Notes: generated by a model not told the origin, from the letters alone. Counted from the first letter of the stretch, positions 34,627-45,283 are shown. The stretch: DNA of 64,000 nt from Candidatus Zixiibacteriota bacterium (GCA_029860345.1 JAOUBJ010000005.1:124001-188000); one strand, 5' to 3'. Translations and numbers: made by a program.

Positions 34627-37600
34627 TCAGGCCGGATGAGTGACGCGATTAAGTTCGTCGCGCACGGCCGCAGCCAGACGACGACGGGTCAGCGGCTTTT
34701 TCACAAAGGCGCCGGCGCCCATCTTTAGGGCGGCCGCGACCCGGTCGCTCTCGGCAAAACCAGAGACAATGATTGCCCGCTGTTCGGGGTTAACCAATTG
34801 TGTTTGTCGGAACGTCTCAGCGCCGTCGATCCCCGGAGGCATTATCATGTCCAGAATCAGCAGGTCGTATGCATGATCCTTGAGCACCTTCAGCGCTTCT
34901 TCACCGCTTTCGACGGCCGTGGTATGGTAACCGAGGCTGCCGAGCAACTTGATACTAACATCACGCTGTACTTTGTCATCGTCAACGATCAGAATCGACT
35001 CTCTGCCGCCGACAATCTCGTGGTGCAACTGAGTGCCAACGGTATCCCGTGTGACCGGAAAATACAAGAAGAAGCTGGTTCCTTTGCCCATGTTGCTGAT
35101 CAGGTCGATGTGTCCATCGTGGTCCTTGATGACAGCGTCGACCACACTGATACCCAGTCCGGACCCTCGTTTTTTGTCCGCTGTCTTGGTTGTAAAGAAC
35201 GGCTCGAATATCTTCTGCCTGATTTCATCCGGAATCCCGCAACCGGCGTCGGTGATGGTCAGCTTGACGTACTCTCCCTGCGGTACTCGGGCGTAGTTGA
35301 TCCACATTTCGTCGACGTAAAAATTCTCTGTCCTGAGAGTGATCTGGCCGATGTCCTGCATTGCCTCGCGGGCGTTGACCAGAAGGTTGGAGATAGCTCG
35401 GAACACCTGCGATCGACCTCCCTTGATGTTCATGAGGTCTTCCGCCAAGTCGGAAACCAGCACCAAGGTCGATGGCGGAGACTCTATCTGCCTGACCGCC
35501 TGCGAAACCACATCGTTGAGATTCATCACTTCCTGGTTGTAATGACCACGTCGACCCAGGGTCAGCAGTTGTTGATTGATGTCGGCGATCTGTCGAGATG
35601 CGTTTTCGATGTCGTCCAGGTATTTTAGAGCGGAATGATCGGTGCCGAGTTCCTCACGAATAAATTCAGGGTAGGCCATCAACGGCGCCAGCAAGTTGTT
35701 GAAATCGTGAGCCACCTGGCCGGCGATCTGTCCAGCTGTTTCCAGTCGTTGAGCGCGCGACTCAAGTTCTTGCAGACGCTTGGTCTCGGTGATGTCTGAA
35801 CAGAAGGCCATGTACAGCCCTTCGGAAAGTGCAACGGCATCCAAAGACACCGAGACCAGTGAACCGTCCTTTTTACGGAATCTGCTTTCCGAACTGGTCC
35901 GTCCGGATTCCTTTAGGTTTTCAAAGCGTGCCCTGGCTTCATTGCTTAGCTTGGGATCGACTAAGTCGGTGATTGACATGTTGGTCAGTTCTTCTATTGA
36001 GTAACCGGTCAGCCGGAAGGCAGCTTCGTTGACATCGACATATCGACCCTGGGGATCGGCGATAAAAACAGCGTCGGGCGCGTGGCTGATATATGTGCGG
36101 AATCTCTCTTCGCTGGCTCGCAGTGCTTCGTTGGCCAATCGCTGCTCGGTTATATCCTCAGCCGAGGCGAGTGTTCCGGTTATCTGCCCGTTCTTGTCTC
36201 GCAGTACAGAATTGTGCCAGGAAACCAGACGCTCCCGGCCCGACTTGGTGAGGATGGGATTCTCATAGTACTCAACCGGATCGATATGCCCTGACATAAG
36301 TTGGTCAAAAACCGCTCTCGTTGGTAATCTGTGTTCTTCGGGGAGGAAGTTTTCAAACCAGTCTTTCCCTTCGATTTCATCCTTGGCATAACCGAGAATC
36401 TCACACCCGGCTCGGTTGATCATCGTCACCTGGCCATCGGTATCCAGCGCCACAAGAATAGAGCCGGCAATGTCCAGATACTTCTGGGCGCGATCACGTT
36501 CAACTCTTACATTCTCTTCGGCTTGTTTGCGTTCGGTAATATCCTGGATCGTGCCAATCATTCTTATGGCGTTGCCTTCGGAATCAAACTCCAGTTTTCC
36601 CATGCCGTGGACCCAACGGACTTTGCCATCGTTCCGGCGTACAATGCGATACTGTCGATCAAAAGAGTTGTGTTTATTGAGAACTTCTTCTGTGAGGTAC
36701 GAAAGCAACTCTTCTCGGTAGTCGGGATGTACAATCTGTAACCAGCCGTCGATGTCCTTTTTGTAGTCGGCCTCGATACCGAAAACAGTGTTCAAAACAT
36801 CAGAGCTGGTCCATTTACCCTGGGCAACATCAAGATCGTAGGAGCCTAGTGAAGCCACCTGTTGCGACTCTCGGAGAGTGTAGTCTCTTTCGATCAAGGC
36901 TCGATCGGCCCGAACTCGCTCGATTTCTGCAGCAGCGCGGGCTCCGAGAATAGTCAGCAGATTCCTGGCTGTATCCTGCAGCTCGTTCGAGAACGGCTTG
37001 GTGTCCATCACAACCAAAATGCCCAAAGCACTGCCGGTCGAACTGAAGAGAGGAGTTCCCATGTAGCTCTCAGCGCCAAGCTTCACCAGGTCCACATCGT
37101 CGGGGAACAGAGCCTGGATATCACGAGGGTAGACGCAGGCTTGCTTACCTGAAACGTTCTCGCAGGGGGTCCCGGTCAGGTCGTAAACCATATTTTCAAC
37201 AATGTTGTCACCGGCACAGATGGCCAGAGTTTGCACCTGCTCTTTGTGGCCCGGCAACAACTCGCCGATAAGCGCGTACTGCATGCCCAGAGCTTGAGAC
37301 AAGAATTGGACCAGTGATTGAAAAAACTCTTCACCGGTCTTGGCCGAGGTTCCTTCGACGGCCAGTCGCAACATGTGTTCGGCCCGCTTTCTCTGGGTGA
37401 TATCACTGGTGAGAACCACCACACTGTCCACATCTCCCTGCTCGTCCATCACAGCATAGAAGTGTTGCGAAATCCACAGATGTCGCCCTTTACGTGACTT
37501 CTTGATTTCCAGTTCCGGTATGAAGAGGTAGCCACCGTCATGGTAGATCTTTTCTACTTTCGGCCGCCAATCACCAAGGTAATCGTCACGGTGATCGAAC

Positions 37601-40600
37601 CTCAATGACTGGCGTTCCCGAGTTTCGTAGTCGGCCATGTCGTCTTCGCGGACCTTCCAGATCTCTCGCCAGGCTTCATTGTACGTAAGCAATTGACCGG
37701 TGCGGCTGCGCACAGAAATGCCGACCGGTGAGTGGTCGATGACGGCGCGGCTGAGTTCTTCACTCTCTCTCAAGGCCGCCTCGGCCCGAGTGCGTTCGGT
37801 GATGTCGTAGGCCGTGCCCTGGGTACCGATGATATTTCTGTCACTATCGTAGAGAGGCAAAGCGTTGAATACCAGATGAACGTCCTGGCCAGACTTGGAA
37901 AGGTGCGAGGTCTCATAGCCCTTCATGGAACCACCGGCGAGATGGCGTGCGAATTCTTTAGTGTCGCGCTCGTGAATTTCCGGGCGCTGAAAGTCGCCGA
38001 ATGGACGGCCCATCATTTCCTTGGTCGTGTATCCCAGCGTCTGTTCCCACGCCTGATTGAGATAGGTGAACTTGCCCTCGGCATCGCATTTCCAGATCAG
38101 GTGCTGTGAAGTTTCGACAAGTTTGCGGTATTTCTGTTCACTCTCCTCGATTGCTTGCCGCGCCTGTTTTCGTTCGGTAACGTCTCGTACCATCGCCTGC
38201 AGGTAGTTGCCACCGGCCAGGTCGAGCCGATTGACCGTCACCTCGGCGTCAAAAGCGGTTCCATCATGTTGACAATGCACCCATTCAAACCGCAGCGACT
38301 CTCCGGCCATTGCCGCCACAGCGATCTCGCCCACCCGCTTTTCGGAATCGGTACCGTCAGGCTGGGTCGGAGGCGAAAAGTTGATCGGCGACTTCCCGAT
38401 CATTTGCTCCCGGGTACAGCCGAAGATCTCCAGTGTTTTTGGGTTGCAGTCAATGAACCGCGGTCCTTCGTCGGTTACTTGTATGATGAAAATAGCATCA
38501 CCGGCCGCTTCGAATAGGGTGCGGTGTCTGGATTCGCTTTCGCGTAGCGCCTCCTCGGCCCGTTTGCGTTCGGTGATTACTTCGGTGTAGACTATGATTC
38601 CGCCGACTGAGCCATCAGCCTCATACCACGGGCGGCATTCCCAACGAGTCCAGTCTACCGTGCCGTCCTCCCGGTAATAAGGATCGTCTTCTGCGCTTGA
38701 TATCTCCCCGGCTAACGCCTTTTGGTGCACATCTCTCCATTTCCGGGGAAGGTCCGGGAAGACCTCATAGTGATGCTTGCCTATGACATCACGCTCCTGA
38801 ACCTTGTATTCGTCAAGATAACGTTGACTGACATAGATGTACTTTAGGTCTTTGTCGTGGACGGCAACGCAGCTTCGGTTGTGCTCGATTATGTAGCTCA
38901 TCAAGTCATGGGAGTGTTTAAGCGTCTCCGCCGCCCGCTTGCGTTCGGTGACATCTTCGAAGATACAATGTGTCTGTTTGAACGTACCGTCGTCGTTATA
39001 GCCGACTCTTCCAACAAATGAGGCGATAATGCGGCTACCGTCTTTCTTCATCATAGTATGTTCGACGCCATCTATGGAACCAGCGTCTATGAACATGGGG
39101 AAACATCGTTCAAAAACATCCTTGAAACCGGGATCAATAAACTCGGCGAAGCTTCGGCCGATCACTTCCTCGCGACTGTAGCCCAGCGTCCGGCACCAGG
39201 TGTCGTTGACTTCGAGAAAACTGCCGTTTTCATCAAGCGACTGGTAACCCAGGGGAGCCAGTTGAAAGAGTTTTCTGAACCGGTCCTCGCTTTGAGCCAG
39301 AGCCTCCTCGGCCTGCTTGCGCGCGGTGATGTCGATCATGGTACCGAGGAGATTGGTCGGTTTTCCGCTTGAGTCACAAACCAACTCCGCCTGAGCATGG
39401 ACCCAAATCACTTTACCGTCAGGACGCAGCATGCGATGGTCATTGTCGTATGGCTTGACACCGCGGATAGCCAAATCCAGTTGCTCTTTAACCCACTCCT
39501 GATCGTCCGGATGTGCAAATCTGACAGTCGCTTCTAAACTACCATCGTATTCACCGGGATCGACCCCAAGCAGGCGATACATCTCATCGGACCAAAGCAC
39601 CTCATTTGTCTGGAGATTCCAGTCCAAAAGACCCATGCCTGCGACGTGCTGTGCTTTAAGCAGCCCGTCGGTACTCTTTTGTAGAGCTTCTTCCGCTCGC
39701 TTGCGCTCTGTGATGTCCGTGAAAGTAGTATAAACCTGAGTCGGGCTGTCATCTCCAGCTGTAAACTGTGGCACGGCGTTAACGAGTATCCAACGATATG
39801 TTTCAGTATCGGGATTGAAGACGCCCATGATCACATCATTCACCACCTTGCCGGTTTTGAGTGCAATCATGGAAGGATGTGTTTCCCCCGGAAAATCGGA
39901 CCCATCTTCGTGAACAGCTTTCCAGCGTGGGTCAATGGATGTTCGACCTTGCATTTGATCCACTGTCAAACCCAGGATCCGCTCAGCGGCCGGATTAGCA
40001 GAGACGATTTCCCCGGCTGCATTCTGGTAGACCACTCCTTGTTCCATTGTCTTGAACAAGACGCGGTACTTTTCTTCACTCTCCCGTAGCGCCTCCTCGG
40101 CCAGCCTGCGCTCGGTGATATCGCGACTAATAGCTACGAAAAAGGGCCGACTATTGAGATGTACGTAATGCGAGTTGACTTCGACGGGGACTTGGTTTCC
40201 ATCCTTGTGGAGATTTGTGCGTTCAAAAAGCGAGTGCCCATTCTCAGTCATTTCTCTCGTAAACCTGGCGTTGTCGGCGGGCACAGTTGGGTCGCGCAGG
40301 TCGACCGGTCTCATCTGGAGTAGTTCATCACGGGAGTAACCCCACATCCGACAAGCAATATCATTCACTTCAACGAAGTTGCCGGGGGAACCGATATCGT
40401 CGGCCTTGGCTACTGTAATTGCATCCTGGCCGGCGTTGAAAAGCGCCCGATATTTGTCTTCGCTCTCCAGCAATGCCTCCACGACCCTCTCTTGTTCAGC
40501 CGACAACCGCAGATTGACCACTGTTGTGGCAGCCAGATCGGCAAAGAACTCCAGATACCGAAAGGTCTGCTCACTTGGCCGCTGGCCGTCGGTCGGGTCG

Positions 40601-41475
40601 TCCATGGAAATCACCCCGATCACCGCACTATCGGGGCCGTACATTGGGACATAAGCCTCATCACATGAGTTCCACGTATCTCCGACTTGCTGGTGGCGAC
40701 TGGATAGTCTGATGGGATCAGACAGACTAAGCTCGCTCCGCCTTTCCGCGGGAATGAAATACGATTTGCTTACACGGAAATCGGCTCGCTCCGAACCGTA
40801 GATTGAAGATCGCTCTTGTGGGCTGAGAAGTCCGGACTGCAGGATTTCGATATCCTGTTCGCTCAGCCCCACAAAGGTGGCGTCGACAATCTCCCAATCC
40901 TTGAACAAGTATACTGCTACAGATGCCCAACCGGAATCGTGAACCGCGGGGGCTACAACATCGAGCACCTGTCGTTCGGTGGTTGCCGCCTGGACCTGGT
41001 TGGTTGCTCTGAGGAGGGTGGCAAGCTTCATTCGTGTTCTTTCGGCAACACTTGACGACTTCTCTGGTTGAGACTCAGTTGGCCTATGTCCGGTGACATC
41101 GGCCATTGTAAGGATCAACGCCGTTACGTGTCCGCCCTCATCCCGGACCGGCGCCAATCTCCAGTCAAACCAACTGACGCCACGTTCTTTGTTCTTCTCG
41201 TATTCAAACGGCTTGGCCTCAACATGATAAGGTCGGCCGGTCTCAATTACCTTTTGGAATATCCGGAGGTTTTCTTCGTTGGGGTACAGATCAAAGTGGT
41301 TCTTGCCGGGATAGAAAGAAGGGTCCTGCCCATGAGCCTCGGCGTAGGCGCGATTCACCCGGACAAAATCAAACTGCGGATCGAGGTAGGCCACGAGTAT
41401 CGGCGAATCATCGAGCAACGCCTTCAACAGGTTTTGATTATCCACTGATGTGATTTCGCGATTGCCGGAACTCAA
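34627..41475 (-). CDS. Giant cytoplasmic hybrid sensor histidine kinase (about 12 PAS, 2 GAF, kinase, receiver)
   Basis: About 2280 residues. Order read from the sequence: PAS, GAF, eight PAS, GAF, three PAS, histidine kinase, receiver. Most PAS units end in the DITERKxAEEAL coiled linker and start with a (R)ESE-type helix. Kinase boxes: HDFNNLLAPLMAYPEF (phospho-acceptor His), NLLVNAREAM (N), DAGCGIP (G1), FEPFFTTK (F), GSGLGISV (G2). The C-terminal receiver (last 125 residues) has LLILDMIMPPGIDGAE and the lysine in FVKKPLT, with no output domain after it. No membrane helix is seen. The start is uncertain: TTG at 41475 has AGAGGG 5 nt upstream; TTG at 41493 would add six residues. Signals and partner are unknown. 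Confidence 0.92.
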   Translation of the reverse strand: MSSGNREITSVDNQNLLKALLDDSPILVAYLDPQFDFVRVNRAYAEAHGQDPSFYPGKNHFDLYPNEENLRIFQKVIETGRPYHVEAKPFEYEKNKERGVSWFDWRLAPVRDEGGHVTALILTMADVTGHRPTESQPEKSSSVAERTRMKLATLLRATNQVQAATTERQVLDVVAPAVHDSGWASVAVYLFKDWEIVDATFVGLSEQDIEILQSGLLSPQERSSIYGSERADFRVSKSYFIPAERRSELSLSDPIRLSSRHQQVGDTWNSCDEAYVPMYGPDSAVIGVISMDDPTDGQRPSEQTFRYLEFFADLAATTVVNLRLSAEQERVVEALLESEDKYRALFNAGQDAITVAKADDIGSPGNFVEVNDIACRMWGYSRDELLQMRPVDLRDPTVPADNARFTREMTENGHSLFERTNLHKDGNQVPVEVNSHYVHLNSRPFFVAISRDITERRLAEEALRESEEKYRVLFKTMEQGVVYQNAAGEIVSANPAAERILGLTVDQMQGRTSIDPRWKAVHEDGSDFPGETHPSMIALKTGKVVNDVIMGVFNPDTETYRWILVNAVPQFTAGDDSPTQVYTTFTDITERKRAEEALQKSTDGLLKAQHVAGMGLLDWNLQTNEVLWSDEMYRLLGVDPGEYDGSLEATVRFAHPDDQEWVKEQLDLAIRGVKPYDNDHRMLRPDGKVIWVHAQAELVCDSSGKPTNLLGTMIDITARKQAEEALAQSEDRFRKLFQLAPLGYQSLDENGSFLEVNDTWCRTLGYSREEVIGRSFAEFIDPGFKDVFERCFPMFIDAGSIDGVEHTMMKKDGSRIIASFVGRVGYNDDGTFKQTHCIFEDVTERKRAAETLKHSHDLMSYIIEHNRSCVAVHDKDLKYIYVSQRYLDEYKVQERDVIGKHHYEVFPDLPRKWRDVHQKALAGEISSAEDDPYYREDGTVDWTRWECRPWYEADGSVGGIIVYTEVITERKRAEEALRESESRHRTLFEAAGDAIFIIQVTDEGPRFIDCNPKTLEIFGCTREQMIGKSPINFSPPTQPDGTDSEKRVGEIAVAAMAGESLRFEWVHCQHDGTAFDAEVTVNRLDLAGGNYLQAMVRDVTERKQARQAIEESEQKYRKLVETSQHLIWKCDAEGKFTYLNQAWEQTLGYTTKEMMGRPFGDFQRPEIHERDTKEFARHLAGGSMKGYETSHLSKSGQDVHLVFNALPLYDSDRNIIGTQGTAYDITERTRAEAALRESEELSRAVIDHSPVGISVRSRTGQLLTYNEAWREIWKVREDDMADYETRERQSLRFDHRDDYLGDWRPKVEKIYHDGGYLFIPELEIKKSRKGRHLWISQHFYAVMDEQGDVDSVVVLTSDITQRKRAEHMLRLAVEGTSAKTGEEFFQSLVQFLSQALGMQYALIGELLPGHKEQVQTLAICAGDNIVENMVYDLTGTPCENVSGKQACVYPRDIQALFPDDVDLVKLGAESYMGTPLFSSTGSALGILVVMDTKPFSNELQDTARNLLTILGARAAAEIERVRADRALIERDYTLRESQQVASLGSYDLDVAQGKWTSSDVLNTVFGIEADYKKDIDGWLQIVHPDYREELLSYLTEEVLNKHNSFDRQYRIVRRNDGKVRWVHGMGKLEFDSEGNAIRMIGTIQDITERKQAEENVRVERDRAQKYLDIAGSILVALDTDGQVTMINRAGCEILGYAKDEIEGKDWFENFLPEEHRLPTRAVFDQLMSGHIDPVEYYENPILTKSGRERLVSWHNSVLRDKNGQITGTLASAEDITEQRLANEALRASEERFRTYISHAPDAVFIADPQGRYVDVNEAAFRLTGYSIEELTNMSITDLVDPKLSNEARARFENLKESGRTSSESRFRKKDGSLVSVSLDAVALSEGLYMAFCSDITETKRLQELESRAQRLETAGQIAGQVAHDFNNLLAPLMAYPEFIREELGTDHSALKYLDDIENASRQIADINQQLLTLGRRGHYNQEVMNLNDVVSQAVRQIESPPSTLVLVSDLAEDLMNIKGGRSQVFRAISNLLVNAREAMQDIGQITLRTENFYVDEMWINYARVPQGEYVKLTITDAGCGIPDEIRQKIFEPFFTTKTADKKRGSGLGISVVDAVIKDHDGHIDLISNMGKGTSFFLYFPVTRDTVGTQLHHEIVGGRESILIVDDDKVQRDVSIKLLGSLGYHTTAVESGEEALKVLKDHAYDLLILDMIMPPGIDGAETFRQTQLVNPEQRAIIVSGFAESDRVAAALKMGAGAFVKKPLTRRRLAAAVRDELNRVTHPA

Positions 41476-41493
41476 TTGGACCCTCTTCCCCAA

Positions 41494-41900
41494 CCCGGGC
41501 TAAAACAAGACACTTCCGAATAATACGAAACTAAACTCCAACGCACGAATGGTCACTCAGGCGGCGCTTGAAGCCCGGATTCAACCACCACACAAACATG
41601 ATTTAATTCCGAAACACCTGCAGCCTGCGTGACTCTTGGTCCGGAGATGCTATCCAACAGATGCTTAAGTTATTTATCGGCTCTTTGGCTGTCGATGTCA
41701 AGCGTTAAACCTGATTTTCCTTGGTCAACCGCTCATGCCTCAGTATATTACCACAGAATACGGCTGCCCGAAGGTGGCCGAGACAGCGAGATCGAAAAAG
41801 TGAATCCAACCGCTATTCGGTCTCCCCATTGGACTGGGCTCTCCCTCACCTTTTGCGTGCCCTCGTCTTCCCGTCGTACCAACATGTTGAAAGGTTCGTT
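41494..41900. other. Divergent intergenic region between the giant kinase and the M28 peptidase
   Basis: About 400 bases with no gene. A weak promoter-like pair for the plus strand is TTGGTC (41721-41726) and TATATT (41744-41749) with a 17-nt spacer. No repeat-family member is present. Confidence 0.4.
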
Positions 41901-44750
41901 ATGTTCAAGACCGTAATCACTCTGACCCTCCTGATGGCGCCACTTCACTCACACACAATTGCCCAAGACCTTTACAAAGTAACCATCGACAGCCGAAGCG
42001 CGGCTGATCGGCTGGAAAGCTGCCAGGCGGACGTCGTGCTGAGAGTCGAAAACGGATACCTGGTGCTCGTGGATAGCAAGGGCATTGAAAGGCTGACCCA
42101 GAGCGGGTTGAGGTGCGAAGAGATTGCGACCGATGTAGACCGCGGTGAAATCGCGCTGGACACTCGGCTGGACTTGGCCAACCGCGGACGTTATCCAATG
42201 TTGTTCGAAGAAGGCCAGGTGCGTTTGTATCGTGCCGATCCATTGGTACCATCGCGTCTGGGAAAAACAACGGGGCTGGCCGGGTTGCCGACAGGTGGGT
42301 TGCGCATCGTTTACAGGGAGAGCCAACCTCTCAACATGGGACGACTGAGCCAAGTGATGGACCTGAACGCGCTGATCGGGCTGGTGGAGCAGGATTCGCT
42401 TGAGTCGTACTCGGCCCAACTGGAGACATTCTGGTGGCGTGTCACCGGTACCAGCGGCAACTATATCAGCCGGAATTGGATTATCGACAAATTGTCCGAG
42501 TTCGGCTATGACTCCGTCGGTATCGACAGCTTCACCACCGAGATTTACGGACGGATAAAAAAGGTATACAACGTCGTGGCCGTCAAAGAGGGAGCCGAGT
42601 ATCCTCTGCATGAGATAATTGTAGGAGCCCATCGTGATGCCGTACCGGACTCCCCCGGCGCCGACGACAATGGTTCCGGCACGGTGGCCACTCTGGAGAT
42701 AGCCCGTATCCTTTCGACCATCGATACTCGCTCCACTTTCAAGTTTATTCTGTTCGATGGCGAAGAGCAAGGTCTCCACGGCTCCTGGCACTACGCCAAC
42801 AAGGCAGCTATGGCGGGCGATAGTATCATCTTCATGCTGAACATGGATATGATAGCAGAACTGACCAACACCAACCAAGCCTACATATACCGCGGAGGCG
42901 ACGACATCTATGCTCCCCTGTGGGCAACTCTGGCCGACTCGCTTGACGGTATCAACATCACGGCCATCCTGCGCGGAATGAGTGGCGGTTCAGACCACTA
43001 TCCGTTCTATTCGAATGGCTTCGACGCCATCTTTGCCCATGAGCGGTATTTTTCGCAAGTCTACCACACCTATCGAGACAGTATCGGCTACATGAATTTC
43101 GATTACTTCACACGCATGACCAAAGCCTGTTTGGCGACGGCCTATGCCGTCGACGCTGCTTACGTTGCTCAGCCGATGGTACTGTTTGAGTACGATGCGG
43201 ATGAACTGCCTATCATATATCCGGGGATGGATACGACGGCGCAGGTTTCAATTACCGCTTACGCGGGCGAAACACTTTTGCCGGGCACGACCCAGATGCA
43301 TTACTCAGTGGATGGAGGCTCATTCGTTGCCACGCCGCTTGATGACCTCGGTGATGGTCTGTACTCGGCAACGATTCCGGCCCAAGTTTGCCTGGCCACG
43401 GTAGAGTATTACTTCAGCGGCGAGGGCGCGGCCAGCGGCATGACCTACTACCCGGACACGAACTCACCCTATCTGGTCGTGGCGGCTACCGGTGCCACCA
43501 CCAGGTTCACCGATAATCTCGAGACCGACCAGGGCTGGACCGTCAACGGCAACGCATCCCATGGCGCCTGGGAACGGGCGGAGGTCGATGGCGGCGCCTA
43601 CGGCGCTCCGCCTCGGGATCACGACGGTTCCGGCATGTGCTACCAGACGGGGGAAAGCTACGGAGAGGATGTCGACGGCGGCCTTACCAACGTATTCTCA
43701 CCGGTGGTCCTGCTTGGCGGCGGCAGTCCTCTGATCGAGTATGCGCTTTGGTATTCCAACTCCACCGGTGCTGCTCCCCACGAAGATGTTCTTAAAACCT
43801 ATTACTCTGAAAACGGGGGGGCCAATTGGGTGCAGATGGAAGAACTCGGCCCGGTGGACGATGCCGACGGCGGTTGGAAAATGCACCGAATTTGGCTGGA
43901 TCAGTTTGCGCCCGCAGCTACATCGGTGTCAATCCGATTCAACGCTTCGGACTATGGCGATGATTCACAGGTGGAAGCGGCGGTCGATGCCGTTCGGGTT
44001 GTTGAATACTCGTGCGATCCGCTTATTCTAACGGAGCAACTTCCCGACTGGACGGTCGGTATGCCCTACCTGGCGCAGTTGATAACGGTCGGCGGCGAGG
44101 GAAACGTGACCTACAGTGATCTGAACAACGACTTGAACGGAACCGGATTGAGCCTGGACCCCTCCGGCCTTCTTTCGGGCGCCGCGCTCAGCCACGGCGA
44201 CCTGGGATTCACGGCCGTGGCCACCGACACGATCGGGCAGGACGATGCAAGACTATTCGGTATTACTATCAACGTAGCGCCGGACATCGCCAACCTGAAC
44301 CTGGATGATGCCTTCGCGGGCGTGGCCTACGGATTTCAACTGGTATCTACCGGGGGGACAGGTCAACTGTCCTGGACTGACCCGAGCAACGATCTGAGTG
44401 GGACCGGTCTGACTCTGAGTGTCGACGGCCTGCTGTCCGGCACGCCGGTGGACACCGGTACGATTTTATTCACAGCCCAACTTGAAGACATTGCCGGCGC
44501 AACCGACCAACAGCTCCTTAGCCTTTTGGTTCGCGTCTGGTTTATTTGCGGTGATATCGATCACAGCGGCGGTCTGCCGGACATTTCGGATTTGGTTTAC
44601 CTGGTAGACTATATGTTTACCGACGGACCGCCACCGGCGGTGATGGAATCAGCCGACGTCAACAACTCCGGCGGCGATATCGACATTGCCGATCTGGTGT
44701 ATCTTGTAGACTTCATGTTCACCGACGGTCCACCACCGGTCTGCCCGTGA
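41901..44750 (+). CDS. Secreted M28 family zinc aminopeptidase-like protein with dockerin-like tag
   Basis: A 949-residue exported protein. Start: ATG at 41901, AAAGG about 8 nt upstream, followed at once by a signal peptide (MFKTVITLTLLMAPLHSHTIAQ); the open frame upstream has no such features. The M28 catalytic domain (about 165-480) shows the metal ligands GAHRDAV (His244), GADDNGSG (Asp256), FDGEEQG (Glu288/289), MLNMDMI (Asp315) and SGGSDHYP (His366). A beta-rich region with a jelly-roll look follows (about 590-770), then two He_PIG-like Ig repeats with NDLxGTGLxL (about 780-930). The end is a dockerin-like pair (DISDLVYLVDYMFTDGPPP and IDIADLVYLVDFMFTDGPPP). It probably trims external peptides. 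Confidence 0.9.
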   Translation: MFKTVITLTLLMAPLHSHTIAQDLYKVTIDSRSAADRLESCQADVVLRVENGYLVLVDSKGIERLTQSGLRCEEIATDVDRGEIALDTRLDLANRGRYPMLFEEGQVRLYRADPLVPSRLGKTTGLAGLPTGGLRIVYRESQPLNMGRLSQVMDLNALIGLVEQDSLESYSAQLETFWWRVTGTSGNYISRNWIIDKLSEFGYDSVGIDSFTTEIYGRIKKVYNVVAVKEGAEYPLHEIIVGAHRDAVPDSPGADDNGSGTVATLEIARILSTIDTRSTFKFILFDGEEQGLHGSWHYANKAAMAGDSIIFMLNMDMIAELTNTNQAYIYRGGDDIYAPLWATLADSLDGINITAILRGMSGGSDHYPFYSNGFDAIFAHERYFSQVYHTYRDSIGYMNFDYFTRMTKACLATAYAVDAAYVAQPMVLFEYDADELPIIYPGMDTTAQVSITAYAGETLLPGTTQMHYSVDGGSFVATPLDDLGDGLYSATIPAQVCLATVEYYFSGEGAASGMTYYPDTNSPYLVVAATGATTRFTDNLETDQGWTVNGNASHGAWERAEVDGGAYGAPPRDHDGSGMCYQTGESYGEDVDGGLTNVFSPVVLLGGGSPLIEYALWYSNSTGAAPHEDVLKTYYSENGGANWVQMEELGPVDDADGGWKMHRIWLDQFAPAATSVSIRFNASDYGDDSQVEAAVDAVRVVEYSCDPLILTEQLPDWTVGMPYLAQLITVGGEGNVTYSDLNNDLNGTGLSLDPSGLLSGAALSHGDLGFTAVATDTIGQDDARLFGITINVAPDIANLNLDDAFAGVAYGFQLVSTGGTGQLSWTDPSNDLSGTGLTLSVDGLLSGTPVDTGTILFTAQLEDIAGATDQQLLSLLVRVWFICGDIDHSGGLPDISDLVYLVDYMFTDGPPPAVMESADVNNSGGDIDIADLVYLVDFMFTDGPPPVCP

Positions 44751-44767
44751 ACAAGCTACCCCAATGA

Positions 44768-45169
44768 TTACATCTGCAGCGTCCCGGCCATGCGATAATG
44801 CCAGCGAATCCGGTCGCCTTCCTTGGTGGTGTACTTGTCGCAGGCTACCGCACCCATCTCGCCGTTGACCGAGTACATCCAGAAATATCCGCCCTCATTG
44901 GGGACGTCGTCGATCCTGGTGACATAGGCGCCCTGAAGCGAGGACATGTACTTGACATCGTACTGCTGCAACAGGACATCGAGCACCGTCATAGAATCCA
45001 CACCGACCATCTCGTAAATCAGGCTGTCGGATGGGTCGGCCAAATCTATCTGCTTGACCGGTTCGTTGTCGGTTACTTCGATGTCCTCCTCTTTCTGGCT
45101 ACAGGACACAATGAGGATCAACGCCGTCAAGGTGGTAACAATGCTCACGAATCGATAGTATGATTTCAT
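44768..45169 (-). CDS. Lipoprotein with DUF4430 domain
   Basis: A 133-residue protein. The N-terminus is a lipoprotein signal ending in LILIVSCSQK, so Cys23 is the probable lipid-attachment site. The rest fits DUF4430, a small domain related to the C-terminal part of cobalamin-binding transcobalamin: 'TVLDVLLQQYDVKY ... YVTRIDDV ... GGYFWMYSVNG ... DRIRWHY'. In known relatives the domain packs over a ligand, but here no ligand is implied by the context. It is convergent with the M28 peptidase gene (17-nt gap). Confidence 0.8.
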   Translation of the reverse strand: MKSYYRFVSIVTTLTALILIVSCSQKEEDIEVTDNEPVKQIDLADPSDSLIYEMVGVDSMTVLDVLLQQYDVKYMSSLQGAYVTRIDDVPNEGGYFWMYSVNGEMGAVACDKYTTKEGDRIRWHYRMAGTLQM

Positions 45170-45283
45170 GCTGGCCTCACGATATGCTCATGGTTTTATT
45201 CTGCATCATCTGTAGGTACGCAAAAGTGGGAGACAAATCAAGAAAAGGGGCGCATCCGGTACCGATCGTGTCCAAAATTAAAC

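Noticed and set aside
41949-42878. Minus-strand frame of 309 codons opposite the M28 peptidase
   Set aside because: The plus strand holds all M28 zinc ligands; the antisense product has no domain.
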